From an uncultured Gammaproteobacteria bacterium (GTDB lineage: Bacteria > Pseudomonadota > Gammaproteobacteria > Eutrophobiales > Eutrophobiaceae), in the NCBI GenBank assembly GCA_958295485.1, contig OY282354.1, positions 1,798,001 through 1,862,000 of the forward strand: a stretch of DNA of 64,000 nt. The letters run 5' to 3'. Under the pieces are notes generated by a model. The model was given only the letters and a program-made list of their open reading frames with translations, had not been told where the DNA came from and did not search any database. The position numbers and the translations under genes were made by a program. This document shows, piece by piece, positions 29,909-42,252 of this stretch (within the stretch, counting starts at the first letter, position 1; the number at the start of each line of letters is the position of its first letter).

Positions 29909-31011
29909 CAGTGTTTGAAAATCCCGTCTATAATTTCAGCGCCGGTCCCGCCATGTTGCCCAAGGACGTGATGGTGAAGGCTCAAACCGATTTTTTAGAT
30001 TGGCAGGGTACCGGTATCTCCGTTGTTGAAATGAGTCACAGGAGTGAAGCGTTCAAGGGCATTGCGGAACAATCGATCCGGGATTTATCCGCACTACTGG
30101 ACATCCCGGATAATTACAGAATCCTGTTCCTGCAAGGCGGCGCAACTCATTTAATGAGCATGGTTCCCTTGAACCTGTGCGAAAAGACCGATACCGCCGA
30201 TTACCTGCTGACGGGGCACTGGGGGGTCAGGGCATATAAGGAAGCCCGGCGCCTGGTGAACGCTAATGTTGCCGCAACGTCCCAGGCCGTAAACTTCACG
30301 ACTATTCCGGACCAGGCCGCCTGGCAGTTGAGTGAAGACCCTGTTTATCGGTATTTTTGCGACAACGAAACGATTGCCGGCGTGGAATTTCAAACGCCGC
30401 CCCTGCTGCCTGAAGACCCTGCCGGGACGATACTGGTCAGTGACATGACCTCTAATTTTTTGTCTCGCCCCATCGCCGTGGACAAATACGGAATTATATT
30501 CGCCGGCGCGCAAAAGAATTTCGGTCCGGCCGGGCTGACCATTGTCATTATTCGGGAGGACTTGATCGGTCAGGCCCGGGAAGACGTCCCGTTTTTATAT
30601 GACTTCAAGTTGCAGGCCGACAACAATTCCATGTTCAATACGCCCCCTACCTTCAACTGGTACATTGCCGGGCTGACGTTCGCCTGGATTAAAGAACAGG
30701 GTGGAGTGGAAAAGATGGGCCAGAATGCCCTGGCTCGTTCAGGCAAGTTGTATGATTTCATCGACGCGAACGATTTTTACGGCAATCCCGTTGATACCCG
30801 CTATCGCTCAAGGATGAACGTGCCGTTTGTTATCGCGGATAACAGCCTTGATGATACCTTTCTTTCGGAAGCCGCAAACAACGGCCTGATCGAATTGAAG
30901 GGTCATCGGAGTGTGGGTGGCCTGCGCGCAAGCATGTATAATGGCATGCCGGAAGCCGGCGTCGATACGCTACTCGGTTTCATGGCGGATTTCGCCGGCC
31001 GTTACGGTTAA
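29905..31011 (+). CDS. serC: Phosphoserine aminotransferase
   Basis: SerC makes phosphoserine from phosphohydroxypyruvate and also serves pyridoxine synthesis. The 368-residue protein opens [13 protein letters not shown], and the PLP-binding lysine is in [12 protein letters not shown] (near residue 198). [12 protein letters not shown] and the C-terminal [13 protein letters not shown] are family signatures. It is translationally coupled to gyrA by an ATGA overlap and followed by pheA. Confidence 0.97.
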   Translation: MTVFENPVYNFSAGPAMLPKDVMVKAQTDFLDWQGTGISVVEMSHRSEAFKGIAEQSIRDLSALLDIPDNYRILFLQGGATHLMSMVPLNLCEKTDTADYLLTGHWGVRAYKEARRLVNANVAATSQAVNFTTIPDQAAWQLSEDPVYRYFCDNETIAGVEFQTPPLLPEDPAGTILVSDMTSNFLSRPIAVDKYGIIFAGAQKNFGPAGLTIVIIREDLIGQAREDVPFLYDFKLQADNNSMFNTPPTFNWYIAGLTFAWIKEQGGVEKMGQNALARSGKLYDFIDANDFYGNPVDTRYRSRMNVPFVIADNSLDDTFLSEAANNGLIELKGHRSVGGLRASMYNGMPEAGVDTLLGFMADFAGRYG

Positions 31012-31026
31012 AGGAGAGCAAGCTTT

Positions 31027-32121
31027 TTGATTCATGCTATGAATGATTCAAAATTGGCGGCCCTCAGGGCTGAGATTGACGCCTTGGATATGCAGCTGGT
31101 TGAGTTGTTGAGCCGGCGGGCGCAATTGGCGATTGATGTCGCTGAAGTAAAAAAACTGCTGCATGATGAATCCGCTTTTTACCGGCCTGAGCGGGAAGCC
31201 CAGGTCCTGGACAAGATAAAAAGCCTGAACGCGGGGCCTTTGCCGAACCATGAAATAGTGAGATTGGTCCGGGAAATCATGTCCGCCTGTTTGGCCCTGG
31301 AGTCCCGGCTTGATGTCGCTTGCCTGGGTCCGGAAGGAACGTTCACGCAATCTGCCGCGTTGAAGCACTTCGGCCAATCGGTTGCAATTTCGATGTTCGG
31401 CGGTATCGACCAGGTATTTCGTGAAGTGAAAGCGGGCGTCTGCCAATACGGTGTCGTGCCGGTGGAGAATTCCATTGAAGGCGCGGTAAATCAGACCTTG
31501 GACCTGCTGATAGATTCGAGCCTGAAGATCTGTGGCGAGGTGGAATTGCGCATACATCAGAATTTGCTTGGCAATGCTGAAAGTATGGAAGACATTGAAA
31601 CCGTGTACTCCCATGAGCAGTCATTCGCTCAATGCCGCCGCTGGCTTGAGGAAAACCTGACGGGCGCCGCGCGCGTCCCCGTTTCGAGCAATGCCGAAGC
31701 GGCCCTGAATGCAAGCAAGGACAAGAAAACCGCGGCCGTGGCAGGGGAAAGCGCCGGCTCTATTTATAACTTGGCCATCCTCAAGAGAAACATCGAAGAC
31801 GACCCCGACAATACCACGCGCTTCCTGGTGCTTGGCAAGGAAACAATACCGGCCAGCGGCAATGACAAGACCTCGGTATTGTTCGCCATGCAAAGCAAGC
31901 CCGGCGCCTTGTTGAACCTGCTGGCTTGTTTTGCCGACCACAACGTGAATATGACCAGGATTGAATCAAGGCCGTCCCGCCAGGGGATGTGGGAATATGT
32001 ATTTTTTGTTGACATCAACGGCCATGTGGACGATGAGGATGTATCTGGCGCATTGTCCGAATTACGCGATAAAGCCGCCATGATGAAGTTGCTGGGTTCC
32101 TATCCCGTGGCGGTAATTTGA
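31027..32121 (+). CDS. pheA: Bifunctional chorismate mutase/prephenate dehydratase (P-protein)
   Basis: PheA converts chorismate to phenylpyruvate. The chorismate mutase domain (residues 1-90) shows LRAEIDALDMQLVELLSRR. The dehydratase domain (about 95-275) has CLGPEGTFTQSA and VPVENSIEGAVNQT. The ACT domain carries the phenylalanine-binding ESRPSRQGMWEY. The start is ambiguous: a TTG at 31027 stands at the right distance from AAGGAGAG, while the ATG at 31039 gives the more usual N-terminus. The order gyrA-serC-pheA is conserved in Pseudomonas-type genomes. Confidence 0.95.
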   Translation: MIHAMNDSKLAALRAEIDALDMQLVELLSRRAQLAIDVAEVKKLLHDESAFYRPEREAQVLDKIKSLNAGPLPNHEIVRLVREIMSACLALESRLDVACLGPEGTFTQSAALKHFGQSVAISMFGGIDQVFREVKAGVCQYGVVPVENSIEGAVNQTLDLLIDSSLKICGEVELRIHQNLLGNAESMEDIETVYSHEQSFAQCRRWLEENLTGAARVPVSSNAEAALNASKDKKTAAVAGESAGSIYNLAILKRNIEDDPDNTTRFLVLGKETIPASGNDKTSVLFAMQSKPGALLNLLACFADHNVNMTRIESRPSRQGMWEYVFFVDINGHVDDEDVSGALSELRDKAAMMKLLGSYPVAVI

Positions 32122-32123
32122 CA

Positions 32124-34179
<2,056 letters not shown>

Positions 34180-34196
34180 TTCGCATACTTCTTAAA

Positions 34197-35012
34197 ATGC
34201 AGCTGTGTAATTTTGAAACAGGTGACCAGCTACCGATGTTCCTTATCTCGGGACCCTGTGTCATCGAGAGTGAACAGTTGGCCCTGGATACCGCCGGCGC
34301 CCTGAAAGAGATTACCGGCAAGCTATCCATCCCGTTCATCTATAAATCGTCCTTTGACAAAGCCAACCGCAGCTCCAGGGACAGTTATCGCGGCCCGGGC
34401 CTGGAACAGGGCTTGACCATCCTGCAAAAAGTCAAAGACGCGATTGGCGTGCCGGTATTAACCGACGTGCATGAAGATACGCCGTTGCACGAGGTGGCCC
34501 GGGTCGTGGACGTCCTGCAAACTCCCGCGTTTCTATGCCGGCAAACGAATTTCATCCGGAACGTCGCCGCCTGCGGTTTGCCGGTCAATATTAAAAAAGG
34601 GCAGTTTCTTGCGCCCTGGGACATGCAACAAGTGGTAGATAAAGCCCGCGCAACGGGCAACGAACAATTGCTGGTATGTGAACGCGGCGCCAGTTTTGGC
34701 TACAATAATCTTGTCTCCGACATGCGCGCCCTGGTTGTGTTGCGAGAAACCGGCTGTCCCGTGGTTTACGATGCGACCCATTCCGTCCAGTTGCCGGGAG
34801 GGCGGGGCCGGCAATCCGGTGGGCAGAGAGAGTTTATCCCGGCCTTGGCGCGGGCCGCAGTGGCCGTCGGCGTGGCAGGGTTGTTCATGGAAACACATCC
34901 CGACCCGGATACGGCCTTAAGCGACGGCCCGAACTCGTTTCCTTTGAATGAAATTGAAGGCCTGTTGGAAACCCTGATTGCGCTGGATAAATCTATCAAG
35001 CGACTCCCGTAG
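34197..35012 (+). CDS. kdsA: 3-deoxy-8-phosphooctulonate synthase
   Basis: KdsA condenses arabinose-5-phosphate with phosphoenolpyruvate to make Kdo-8-phosphate for lipopolysaccharide, which implies a Gram-negative outer membrane. The 271-residue protein shows [41 protein letters not shown] and [11 protein letters not shown], all standard active-site loops. It lies 17 bp after pyrG. Its stop codon falls inside a strong hairpin (35006-35029). Confidence 0.97.
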   Translation: MQLCNFETGDQLPMFLISGPCVIESEQLALDTAGALKEITGKLSIPFIYKSSFDKANRSSRDSYRGPGLEQGLTILQKVKDAIGVPVLTDVHEDTPLHEVARVVDVLQTPAFLCRQTNFIRNVAACGLPVNIKKGQFLAPWDMQQVVDKARATGNEQLLVCERGASFGYNNLVSDMRALVVLRETGCPVVYDATHSVQLPGGRGRQSGGQREFIPALARAAVAVGVAGLFMETHPDPDTALSDGPNSFPLNEIEGLLETLIALDKSIKRLP

Positions 35013-35029
35013 GGGCAGGTCCCTACGGG
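35006..35029. terminator. Hairpin overlapping the kdsA stop codon
   Basis: CCCGTAGGG and CCCTACGGG are perfect 9-bp arms around a 6-bp loop. No T-run follows, so it is either a factor-independent terminator of unusual form or a repeat-type hairpin. The kdsA TAG (35010-35012) lies in the left arm. Confidence 0.5.
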
Positions 35030-35052
35030 TCATCGCCAGTGGCGGCGCTGGG

Positions 35053-36476
<1,424 letters not shown>

Positions 36477-36490
36477 CGGTTTGAACTGAC

Positions 36491-36997
36491 ATGCGGCTTT
36501 TAACCACTGCACTGCTTGTTTTGTTGGGACTGTTGCTGTATCGACTCTGGTACAGTCCCGGCGGACTGTTGGAAGTGCGCCAGTTGAAATCGGTAAAACA
36601 AAACCTGGTCGATGAAAATGAACAGTTGCAGGAACGGAATACCTCGTTGGCCGCCGAAGTGATGGACCTCAAACATGGGCTGGAGGCAGTCGAAGAAAAG
36701 GCCAGGAGTGAAATGGGCATGATTAAATCCGATGAGGTATTCTACCAAATCATCAGCGATCAAAATTCAACCAGCGACAATGCGCCCTTCAGCGCCCCTC
36801 TCCCTGTCCACTCTCCCCTTGAGAAAGTGTCCCGGAAGGGTTCCGCCTGTCTTCCCATTGACGAGGGGGGATTAAAAGAGGGTGAGAGAGTTCCGGAGAG
36901 ATTGGTTGCAGGTCGGAGCGATAATCCCTTGGCCCCCTCTTATCAGGAGGACTTCTGCGACACCCTCCTTGAAGGGGAGGATCAAGATGGAGGGTGA
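36491..36997 (+). CDS. ftsB: Cell division protein FtsB with a repeat-derived C-terminal extension
   Basis: FtsB is a small bitopic divisome protein that binds FtsL and FtsQ. The first 95 or so residues are normal: a transmembrane helix (TALLVLLGLLLYRLWY), then a coiled coil (LKSVKQNLVDENEQLQERN) and the EEKARSEMGMIKSDEVFYQII tail motif, which equals the end of most FtsB proteins. Another 70 residues follow here, rich in Ser, Pro, Glu and Gly, giving 168 in all where about 100 is usual. That extension is encoded by palindromic repeat DNA (CTTCTGCGACACCCTCCTTG.. at 36951). The gene sits in its usual place between eno and ispD. The stop codon was probably displaced by repeat insertion. Confidence 0.9.
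   Translation: MRLLTTALLVLLGLLLYRLWYSPGGLLEVRQLKSVKQNLVDENEQLQERNTSLAAEVMDLKHGLEAVEEKARSEMGMIKSDEVFYQIISDQNSTSDNAPFSAPLPVHSPLEKVSRKGSACLPIDEGGLKEGERVPERLVAGRSDNPLAPSYQEDFCDTLLEGEDQDGG
36951..36994. repeat. Dispersed palindromic element inside the 3' end of ftsB
   Basis: ACTTCTGCGACACCCTCC followed by TTGAAGGGGAGGATCAAG and GGAGGG belongs to the family seen at 11361, 35053 and 35120. A related CTCTCCCCTTGAGAAAGTG lies at 36803-36823, also inside ftsB. Both are translated as part of its C-terminal extension. Confidence 0.75.
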
Positions 36998-37039
36998 GTA
37001 TCGTCAGGCCGGCATGAAAATTATCTTTATACGAGAGGC

Positions 37040-37768
37040 ATGACGCGTCAGTTGAATTTCTGGGCGGTCATCCCCGCGGCCGGCATTGGACGGCGCGTGG
37101 GGGCTGAAAAGCCCAAACAATATCTCAGGATATTAGATCAAACCATCCTCGAACACAGTTTGCGCCCTTTTTGTGATCATCCTCTAATAAAAGGGATTGC
37201 CGTCGTCGTTGCCGGGAATGACAGCCACTGGCCGACCCTGGCCATATCCGGCCATGACAAGATCATCAGGGCAACCGGCGGCAAGGAACGTTGTCACTCC
37301 GTATTGAACGGCCTTGACCGCATATCGGACCTTGCCGACAGCAATGACTGGGTATTAGTGCACGATGCTGCCAGACCCTGCGTTACGGTTGAAGATATAG
37401 ACCGACTTATCCATAAGGTCAAAGACCACCCCGCCGGCGGCATATTGGCCGTGCCGGTCAGGGATACGATGAAAAGAGCTGGGCAATGCCATGAGATAGA
37501 CGAAACCGTCAGCCGCGATAACCTGTGGCGCGCCCTGACCCCGCAGATGTTTCGATTGGGCCTGTTGAAAAGATGTATCGCCGCTGCCGTAGCCGAAAAC
37601 CAGGTAGTCACCGATGAGTCCCAGGCAATGGAAAAAAACGGCTACAAGCCTGAACTGGTCCCGGCCGGTTCCCACAACATAAAAATATCCCAGGTGGAGG
37701 ATATGGCCCTGGCAGAATTTTATTTGAACAAGCAGAGGGGAAATGATGAGAATAGGCCACGGTTATGA
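37040..37768 (+). CDS. ispD: 2-C-methyl-D-erythritol 4-phosphate cytidylyltransferase
   Basis: IspD activates MEP with CTP in the non-mevalonate isoprenoid pathway. The 242-residue protein carries [18 protein letters not shown] (nucleotide loop), [11 protein letters not shown] and [10 protein letters not shown], the family signatures. GAGAGG precedes the ATG. It overlaps ispF by 26 bp, which implies coupled translation of the two consecutive pathway enzymes. Confidence 0.96.
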   Translation: MTRQLNFWAVIPAAGIGRRVGAEKPKQYLRILDQTILEHSLRPFCDHPLIKGIAVVVAGNDSHWPTLAISGHDKIIRATGGKERCHSVLNGLDRISDLADSNDWVLVHDAARPCVTVEDIDRLIHKVKDHPAGGILAVPVRDTMKRAGQCHEIDETVSRDNLWRALTPQMFRLGLLKRCIAAAVAENQVVTDESQAMEKNGYKPELVPAGSHNIKISQVEDMALAEFYLNKQRGNDENRPRL

Positions 37769-38213
37769 TACCCACCGGTTCGTCAGCGACCGCCCCCTGA
37801 TTCTTGCCGGCGTCACCATCCCATATCACAAGGGATTGCTGGCCCATTCCGATGGCGACGTAGTCATCCATGCCCTGTGCGACGCCTTGTTAGGCGCCGC
37901 CGCCCTCGGCGACATAGGCGCCCATTTCCCCGACGACAACAAAGATTTTGCAAACATCGACAGCCGGATCCTGCTAAGGAGAGTGCAAACCTTGCTGGCG
38001 GATAAATCCTGCCAAGTCGTCAACGCGGATCTTACTATCATCGCCCAGTCGCCCAAAATGGCCCCCCACATCAACGCCATGCGGGAAAACCTGGCAGCTG
38101 ACCTGAAAGTCGACAAAAACGCGATCAACATCAAGGCCACAACAAACGAAAAAATGGGCTTCATCGGCCGGGGAGAGGGGATAGCCGTCCACGCCGTGGC
38201 ATTGATAGACTGA
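37743..38213 (+). CDS. ispF: 2-C-methyl-D-erythritol 2,4-cyclodiphosphate synthase
   Basis: IspF forms the cyclic diphosphate of the MEP pathway. The 156-residue protein shows [11 protein letters not shown] (zinc-binding D-x-H), [28 protein letters not shown] and the C-terminal [18 protein letters not shown]. Two ATG codons stand in tandem at 37743 and 37746. It is the last of the conserved housekeeping run; the accessory island starts 107 bp downstream. Confidence 0.96.
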   Translation: MMRIGHGYDTHRFVSDRPLILAGVTIPYHKGLLAHSDGDVVIHALCDALLGAAALGDIGAHFPDDNKDFANIDSRILLRRVQTLLADKSCQVVNADLTIIAQSPKMAPHINAMRENLAADLKVDKNAINIKATTNEKMGFIGRGEGIAVHAVALID

Positions 38214-38320
38214 TGGAGCCTTGCGCTTATTGGGCAGATGGCTGACAACCATGTTATTGTTATCAGCCGACTCACTGACTTCGGAGGAAAAGGGGTTATT
38301 CGGCTAACCCGGGGATTCGT

Positions 38321-40090
38321 ATGAGTGAAAGCCAGACAGTCGAATGGAAGACCTCTTGGCGTGACGAGTACCTGAAATGGATCTGCGGGTTCGCCAACGC
38401 GCAAGGTGGAGTGTTGGAGATTGGCAGGAATGACCGGGGCGAAGTGGTCGGAGTGAAGGATGTTCTCCGGTTGCTCGAAGAAATTCCTAACAAAGCACAG
38501 GCATTGCTCGGTATTACGGTCGATGTGAATCTCAAGTCGGAGTCGGGTCGGGAGTATCTGGAAATCGTCGTCGACCCTTACCCTAACCCGATTAGCTACA
38601 AGGGCGAATTCCACTATCGTAGCGGCAGTACGAAGCAGACTCTCAAGGGAACGGCATTGAACCACTTTCTGTTGCAAAAATACGGACGGACCTGGGACGA
38701 CGTGCCCATGCCCGGCATTGGTCTGGGCGACCTGGATGGACGCACGTTGGAGGAATTCTGCCGGCGCGCTGCCGAAAGTGGGCGGCTGCCCAAAGAGATT
38801 CTGTATGAATCCGCTACCGGCATGATCGAGAAGCTTCGTCTACGCGAGGGAGAATACCTGAAACGGGCTGCGGCGCTACTCTTCCATCCGTCTCCAGGGC
38901 GCTTCGTGAGGGATGCCTACATAAAAATCGGCGCTTTCCGCGGCCCTGAACTGCTGTACCAGGACGTGGTCGAAGGAAATCTGTTTTCACAGGTGGAGCA
39001 GACGATGGATCTGCTCTATTCAAAGTATTCAATGGCCTTGATTTCCTATGATGGCATCTATCGGGTGGAGACCTTTCCGGTTCCGCGTGAAGCCATGCGC
39101 GAGGCGGTGATCAACGCCGTGATCCATCGGGAATATGCTGTGGCCGCCCCCATCCAGATTCGCGTGTATGACGACCGGCTCCTGTTGTGGAATCCCGGAC
39201 AGCTGCCGTCAGACTGGTCTATGGAGCAACTGACCGGCGAGCATTCTTCGAGGCCCGGCAATCCCGGAATCGCCTATGCGTTCTTTCGCGCCGGGATGGT
39301 CGAAGCATGGGGCCGGGGCATCCGACTGATTACGAAGGCCTGCGAAGCGGCAGGCAACCCGCCGCCGAAGTGGAAAATCGAGCCGGGTGGCGGTCTGTGG
39401 CTGGAGTTCCCGTATTCCACTATGTACCGGGTAGCCGCAAGTCGAATTGAGCCAGCAGGGGTGGGAGAGGGCGGCGGAGCTAACCGGAAAATCACCGACG
39501 ATGGCCGAATAACCAGCAGAGAACCGGCAGAGAACCAGCAGAGAACTGGCAGGAAACCAGCAGAGAACCAGCAGAGAACTGGCAGGAAACCAGCAGAGAA
39601 CCAGCAGAGAACTGGCAGGAAACCAGCAGAGAACCAGCAGAGAACTGGCAGGAAACCAGCAGAGAACCAGCAGAGAACTGGCAGGAAACCAGCAGAGAAC
39701 CAGCAGAGAACTGGCAGGAAACCAGCAGAGAACCAGCAGAGAACTGGCAGGAAACCAGCAGAGAACCAGCAGAGAACTGGCAGGAAACCAGCAGAGAACT
39801 GGCAGGAAACCAGCAGAGAACCGGCAGGAAACCAGCAGAGAACCGGCAGGAAACCAGCAGAGAACCGGCAGAGAACTGGCAGGAAACCAGCAGAGGACCG
39901 GCAGGAAACCAGCAGAGAACGCATCCTTGCGTTGTTAGAAGCTCAACCTGAAATCACAATTCCGGCGTTGGCCAAACAGTTGGGTCTTTCCGTTGGAGGC
40001 GTTCGGTATCACTTGGACCGCTTGAAGTCGACCGGCCATATCCGGCACGTCGGACCAACCAAGGCGGGCCGCTGGGAGGCGCTGAAGTGA
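38321..40090 (+). CDS. AlbA_2/RecG-like (Schlafen-type) putative DNA-binding protein with a minisatellite-encoded linker and C-terminal winged helix
   Basis: This 589-residue protein starts with an AlbA_2 (Schlafen-like) domain, ESQTVEWKTSWRDEYLKWICGFANAQGG, typical of the COG2865 group often annotated as RecG-related transcriptional regulators. The centre (residues about 250-370) has the ATPase-like C-terminal half with MREAVINAVIHREY and GRGIRLITKACEAAGNP. Residues about 397-532 are a repeat of NQQRTGRKPAE and variants, encoded by 37 copies of an 11-bp unit. The last 55 residues form a winged helix-turn-helix (ITIPALAKQLGLSVGGVRYHLDRLKSTG). Related proteins lie in defence or stress islands, but the function is not established. 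All frames of the repeat are open. Confidence 0.8.
   Translation: MSESQTVEWKTSWRDEYLKWICGFANAQGGVLEIGRNDRGEVVGVKDVLRLLEEIPNKAQALLGITVDVNLKSESGREYLEIVVDPYPNPISYKGEFHYRSGSTKQTLKGTALNHFLLQKYGRTWDDVPMPGIGLGDLDGRTLEEFCRRAAESGRLPKEILYESATGMIEKLRLREGEYLKRAAALLFHPSPGRFVRDAYIKIGAFRGPELLYQDVVEGNLFSQVEQTMDLLYSKYSMALISYDGIYRVETFPVPREAMREAVINAVIHREYAVAAPIQIRVYDDRLLLWNPGQLPSDWSMEQLTGEHSSRPGNPGIAYAFFRAGMVEAWGRGIRLITKACEAAGNPPPKWKIEPGGGLWLEFPYSTMYRVAASRIEPAGVGEGGGANRKITDDGRITSREPAENQQRTGRKPAENQQRTGRKPAENQQRTGRKPAENQQRTGRKPAENQQRTGRKPAENQQRTGRKPAENQQRTGRKPAENQQRTGRKPAENWQETSREPAGNQQRTGRKPAENRQRTGRKPAEDRQETSRERILALLEAQPEITIPALAKQLGLSVGGVRYHLDRLKSTGHIRHVGPTKAGRWEALK
39509..39915. repeat. 37-copy 11-bp coding minisatellite
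   Basis: The array is 407 bp, exactly 37 units of 11 bp. Three variants, AGAACCAGCAG, AGAACTGGCAG and GAAACCAGCAG, alternate in a fixed order, making a 33-bp higher-order unit that is perfectly repeated eight times from 39531 to 39794 and then degenerates (AGAACCGGCAG variants). Because 11 is not a multiple of 3, each single-unit gain or loss would shift the reading frame of the downstream winged helix. Confidence 0.95.
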
Positions 40091-40166
40091 AGCTGAATCA
40101 AAAGCGCTTGCATACGAGGCTTGGTCGTACTGAGGCATTCGCACACGCTCCGAAGAAAACAGGGGT

Positions 40167-40697
40167 ATGAATGCTTCGGCCAAGAAAATCATTATCATCG
40201 CCGGACCGAACGGGGTTGGCAAGACAACCTTCGCGCGGGAATATCTGCCTAATGAGGCGGATTGCCCGGTTTTCGTCAATGCCGACCTGATAGCGGCGGG
40301 TTTATCGCCTTTTCGCCCGGGCACGATAGCCTTTCGTGCCGGAAGATTGATGTTGGAAGAAATCAACAACCATGCCCGCGCGGGGAGGAATTTTGCCTTT
40401 GAAACGACGCTGTCGGGTCGGAGCTATGTTAGAATGATCCGCCAATGGCGCGCTGACGGTTACAGGATAAAACTGATATTTCTGTCGCTTGCGACGCCAG
40501 AAGAAGCGATCCGGCGTGTGGAGTTGCGAGTGCGGCAAGGCGGACACCCTGTCCCCGAACCAGTCATCCGTCGCCGTTTCCATGTCGGTTTGCGGAATTT
40601 TCACGGTACCTATCGCCATTGCGTTGATTACTGGCAAAAGCTCAACAACAGCGATGCCGGGCTCGTTCTGGAAGATGAAGGAGGCAACAGCCGATGA
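40167..40697 (+). CDS. Zeta-toxin-like P-loop kinase
   Basis: This 176-residue protein has a Walker A motif in AGPNGVGKTTFAREYLP (residues 12-28), NADLIAAGLSPF and FAFETTLSGRSY, the pattern of the zeta-toxin/predicted-kinase group. Zeta toxins phosphorylate UDP-activated sugars and block wall synthesis, but many chromosomal relatives have unknown targets. The final catalytic-type arginines are in RVELRVRQGGHPVPEPVIRRRF. It overlaps the next small gene by an ATGA, so the two form a pair. The start is the ATG after GGGGT. Confidence 0.78.
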   Translation: MNASAKKIIIIAGPNGVGKTTFAREYLPNEADCPVFVNADLIAAGLSPFRPGTIAFRAGRLMLEEINNHARAGRNFAFETTLSGRSYVRMIRQWRADGYRIKLIFLSLATPEEAIRRVELRVRQGGHPVPEPVIRRRFHVGLRNFHGTYRHCVDYWQKLNNSDAGLVLEDEGGNSR

Positions 40698-40888
40698 AAA
40701 AGAAAAAATACAAAATCCCTGTGTCTAAACTGAACGATCCTGACATGCAGGCTGCACCAGCCGCGCTTATGCGAGCCGCCCGCCGCGCCCACCAAGTTGC
40801 CCACCAGACCGGTACTGGCGTTGTCGTGAGGCGCAATGGCAAGGTGGTGGAAATTGAACCAGACCTGAAGATGTATGAGGGATTGTGA
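40694..40888 (+). CDS. Small basic protein paired with the zeta-like kinase
   Basis: This 64-residue lysine-rich protein (KKKKYKIPVSKL at the start, VVVRRNGKVVEIEPDL near the end) is translationally coupled to the kinase gene by a 4-bp overlap. No known domain is recognised. Position and size suggest it is the partner or antitoxin of the kinase, but classic epsilon antitoxins precede zeta and look different, so this is inference. Confidence 0.6.
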   Translation: MKKKKYKIPVSKLNDPDMQAAPAALMRAARRAHQVAHQTGTGVVVRRNGKVVEIEPDLKMYEGL

Positions 40889-40957
40889 AATAGGCAGGTG
40901 GGAGTTGGTTTCAAGCTTGAACCTTCACTATTTACATTTTTCAAAGGAGTGGTTGGT

Positions 40958-42087
40958 ATGAAGCAAGGAGTTCTTGGGGATTTTGTCCGGTTTGTCTACG
41001 GAAAAGGACTTCCGGCCCACAATCGCAAGGCAGGTCCTGTACCAGTGTATGGGTCGGCTGGCGTTATCGATACCCACAGTACGGCGCTTGTACAGGGGCC
41101 GGGAGTGGTAGTTGGTCGTAAAGGGACAGTTGGTTCTGTATATTGGTCAGAGCGGGATTTCTACCCGATTGACACGACCTATTACGTCGTGCCTATATTT
41201 GAAGATATTCGGATGCGGTACATCTACTATCTATTGAAAATGTTGCCGCTTCCACATATGAACACTGATGTCGCTGTTCCAGGGCTGAGCAGGAAAAACG
41301 CCCTACGTCTCAGGGTTACCATTGCGTCGCCTCCAATACAGGACCGAATTATTGAAGTCCTCTCCGCCTATGACGCTCTGCTCGAAAACAACCAGAGACG
41401 GATACAGTTGCTAGAGCAGGCAGCGCGACTACTCTACAAGGAATGGTTCGTCCACCTCCGTTTCCCCGGTCACGAACACGTCACCATCACCAACGGCGTC
41501 CCGGAGGGGTGGGAGAAAAAGCCACTTTCTGAACTCTGCAAGAATATTCGCGAAACTGCTAACCCAAAAACCATGTGTCCCGATACAGCGTATATAGGGC
41601 TCGAACATATACCACGGGGCGCTCGATTACCTTATGCGACTGGGGGAGGGCCGCTGAGGTCGAAAGTAGCAAGTTCAAGTTTGCCGAAGGAGATATCTTA
41701 TTTGGCAAGATTCGACCCTATTTCCATAAAGTCGGATTCACCCTGATTGAAGGGATCGCCTCATCTGATGCGATCGTGATTCGCCCGACGGAAAGTCACC
41801 TCTATCATTTTGCACTATTCTTCCTGTCGAGTGATGAGTTTATAGCTTTGGCATCAAAGACTGTGCGGGAGGGTTCAAAGATGCCAAGAGCTGATTGGAC
41901 GTTCCTTCTCAAATCGCAGTTCAATGTCCCATCTCGAACGCTGTTGAGTTTGTTCAACGCCGTCGTAGCGCCAATATATAGCCAGTTGCGGAATCTGGCG
42001 TTACACAATCAACAACTTGCCCAAGCCCGCGACCTGCTCCTGCCAGACCTGATGAGCGGAAATATTGGTAACGTTAATAATGATTAG
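40958..42087 (+). pseudogene. hsdS: Frameshifted type I restriction specificity subunit (HsdS)
   Basis: HsdS supplies DNA target recognition to type I restriction-modification enzymes. An ATG after AAAGGAG (40943-40949) starts a first recognition domain (MKQGVLGDFVRFVYGKGLP), followed by the conserved helix QDRIIEVLSAYDALLENNQRRIQLLEQAARLLYKEWF split over the central spacer. The second domain begins YIGLEHIPR and continues in another frame from RSITLCDWGRA to LLLPDLMSG. The shift lies in the GGGG at 41616-41619: the sequence has two extra bases or one too few. No hsdM or hsdR lies in the window. It is either a true pseudogene or a sequencing error. Confidence 0.85.
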
Positions 42088-42252
42088 GGGTTTACAAATG
42101 ACTTCACCCAGAAAAAATCACCGTCAGGCTCCGTTATTGCCACTTTGGGCAGCTCATAAACTAAGTGGTTATGCGTGATATACTATTACCCAGACTCACA
42201 GGTGGTGAGTATGGGTAGGTTAAACCAAGCAGTATTTTCAGGAGGCGATGTG

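Noticed and set aside
39509..39915. Possible CRISPR array (33-bp regular repeats)
   Set aside because: There are no unique spacers; the whole array is built of 11-bp units and lies inside a coding frame.
39274..39924. A 216-codon open frame on the - strand, across the 11-bp minisatellite
   Set aside because: The repeat has no stops in any frame, so a long antisense frame is expected. Its protein (repeats of GFLPVLCWFSA) is not supported by a start or a ribosome-binding site.
41612..41625. The HsdS frameshift as a phase-variation tract
   Set aside because: The only homopolymer is four G residues, too short for typical slipped-strand switching; decay or a sequencing error is likelier.
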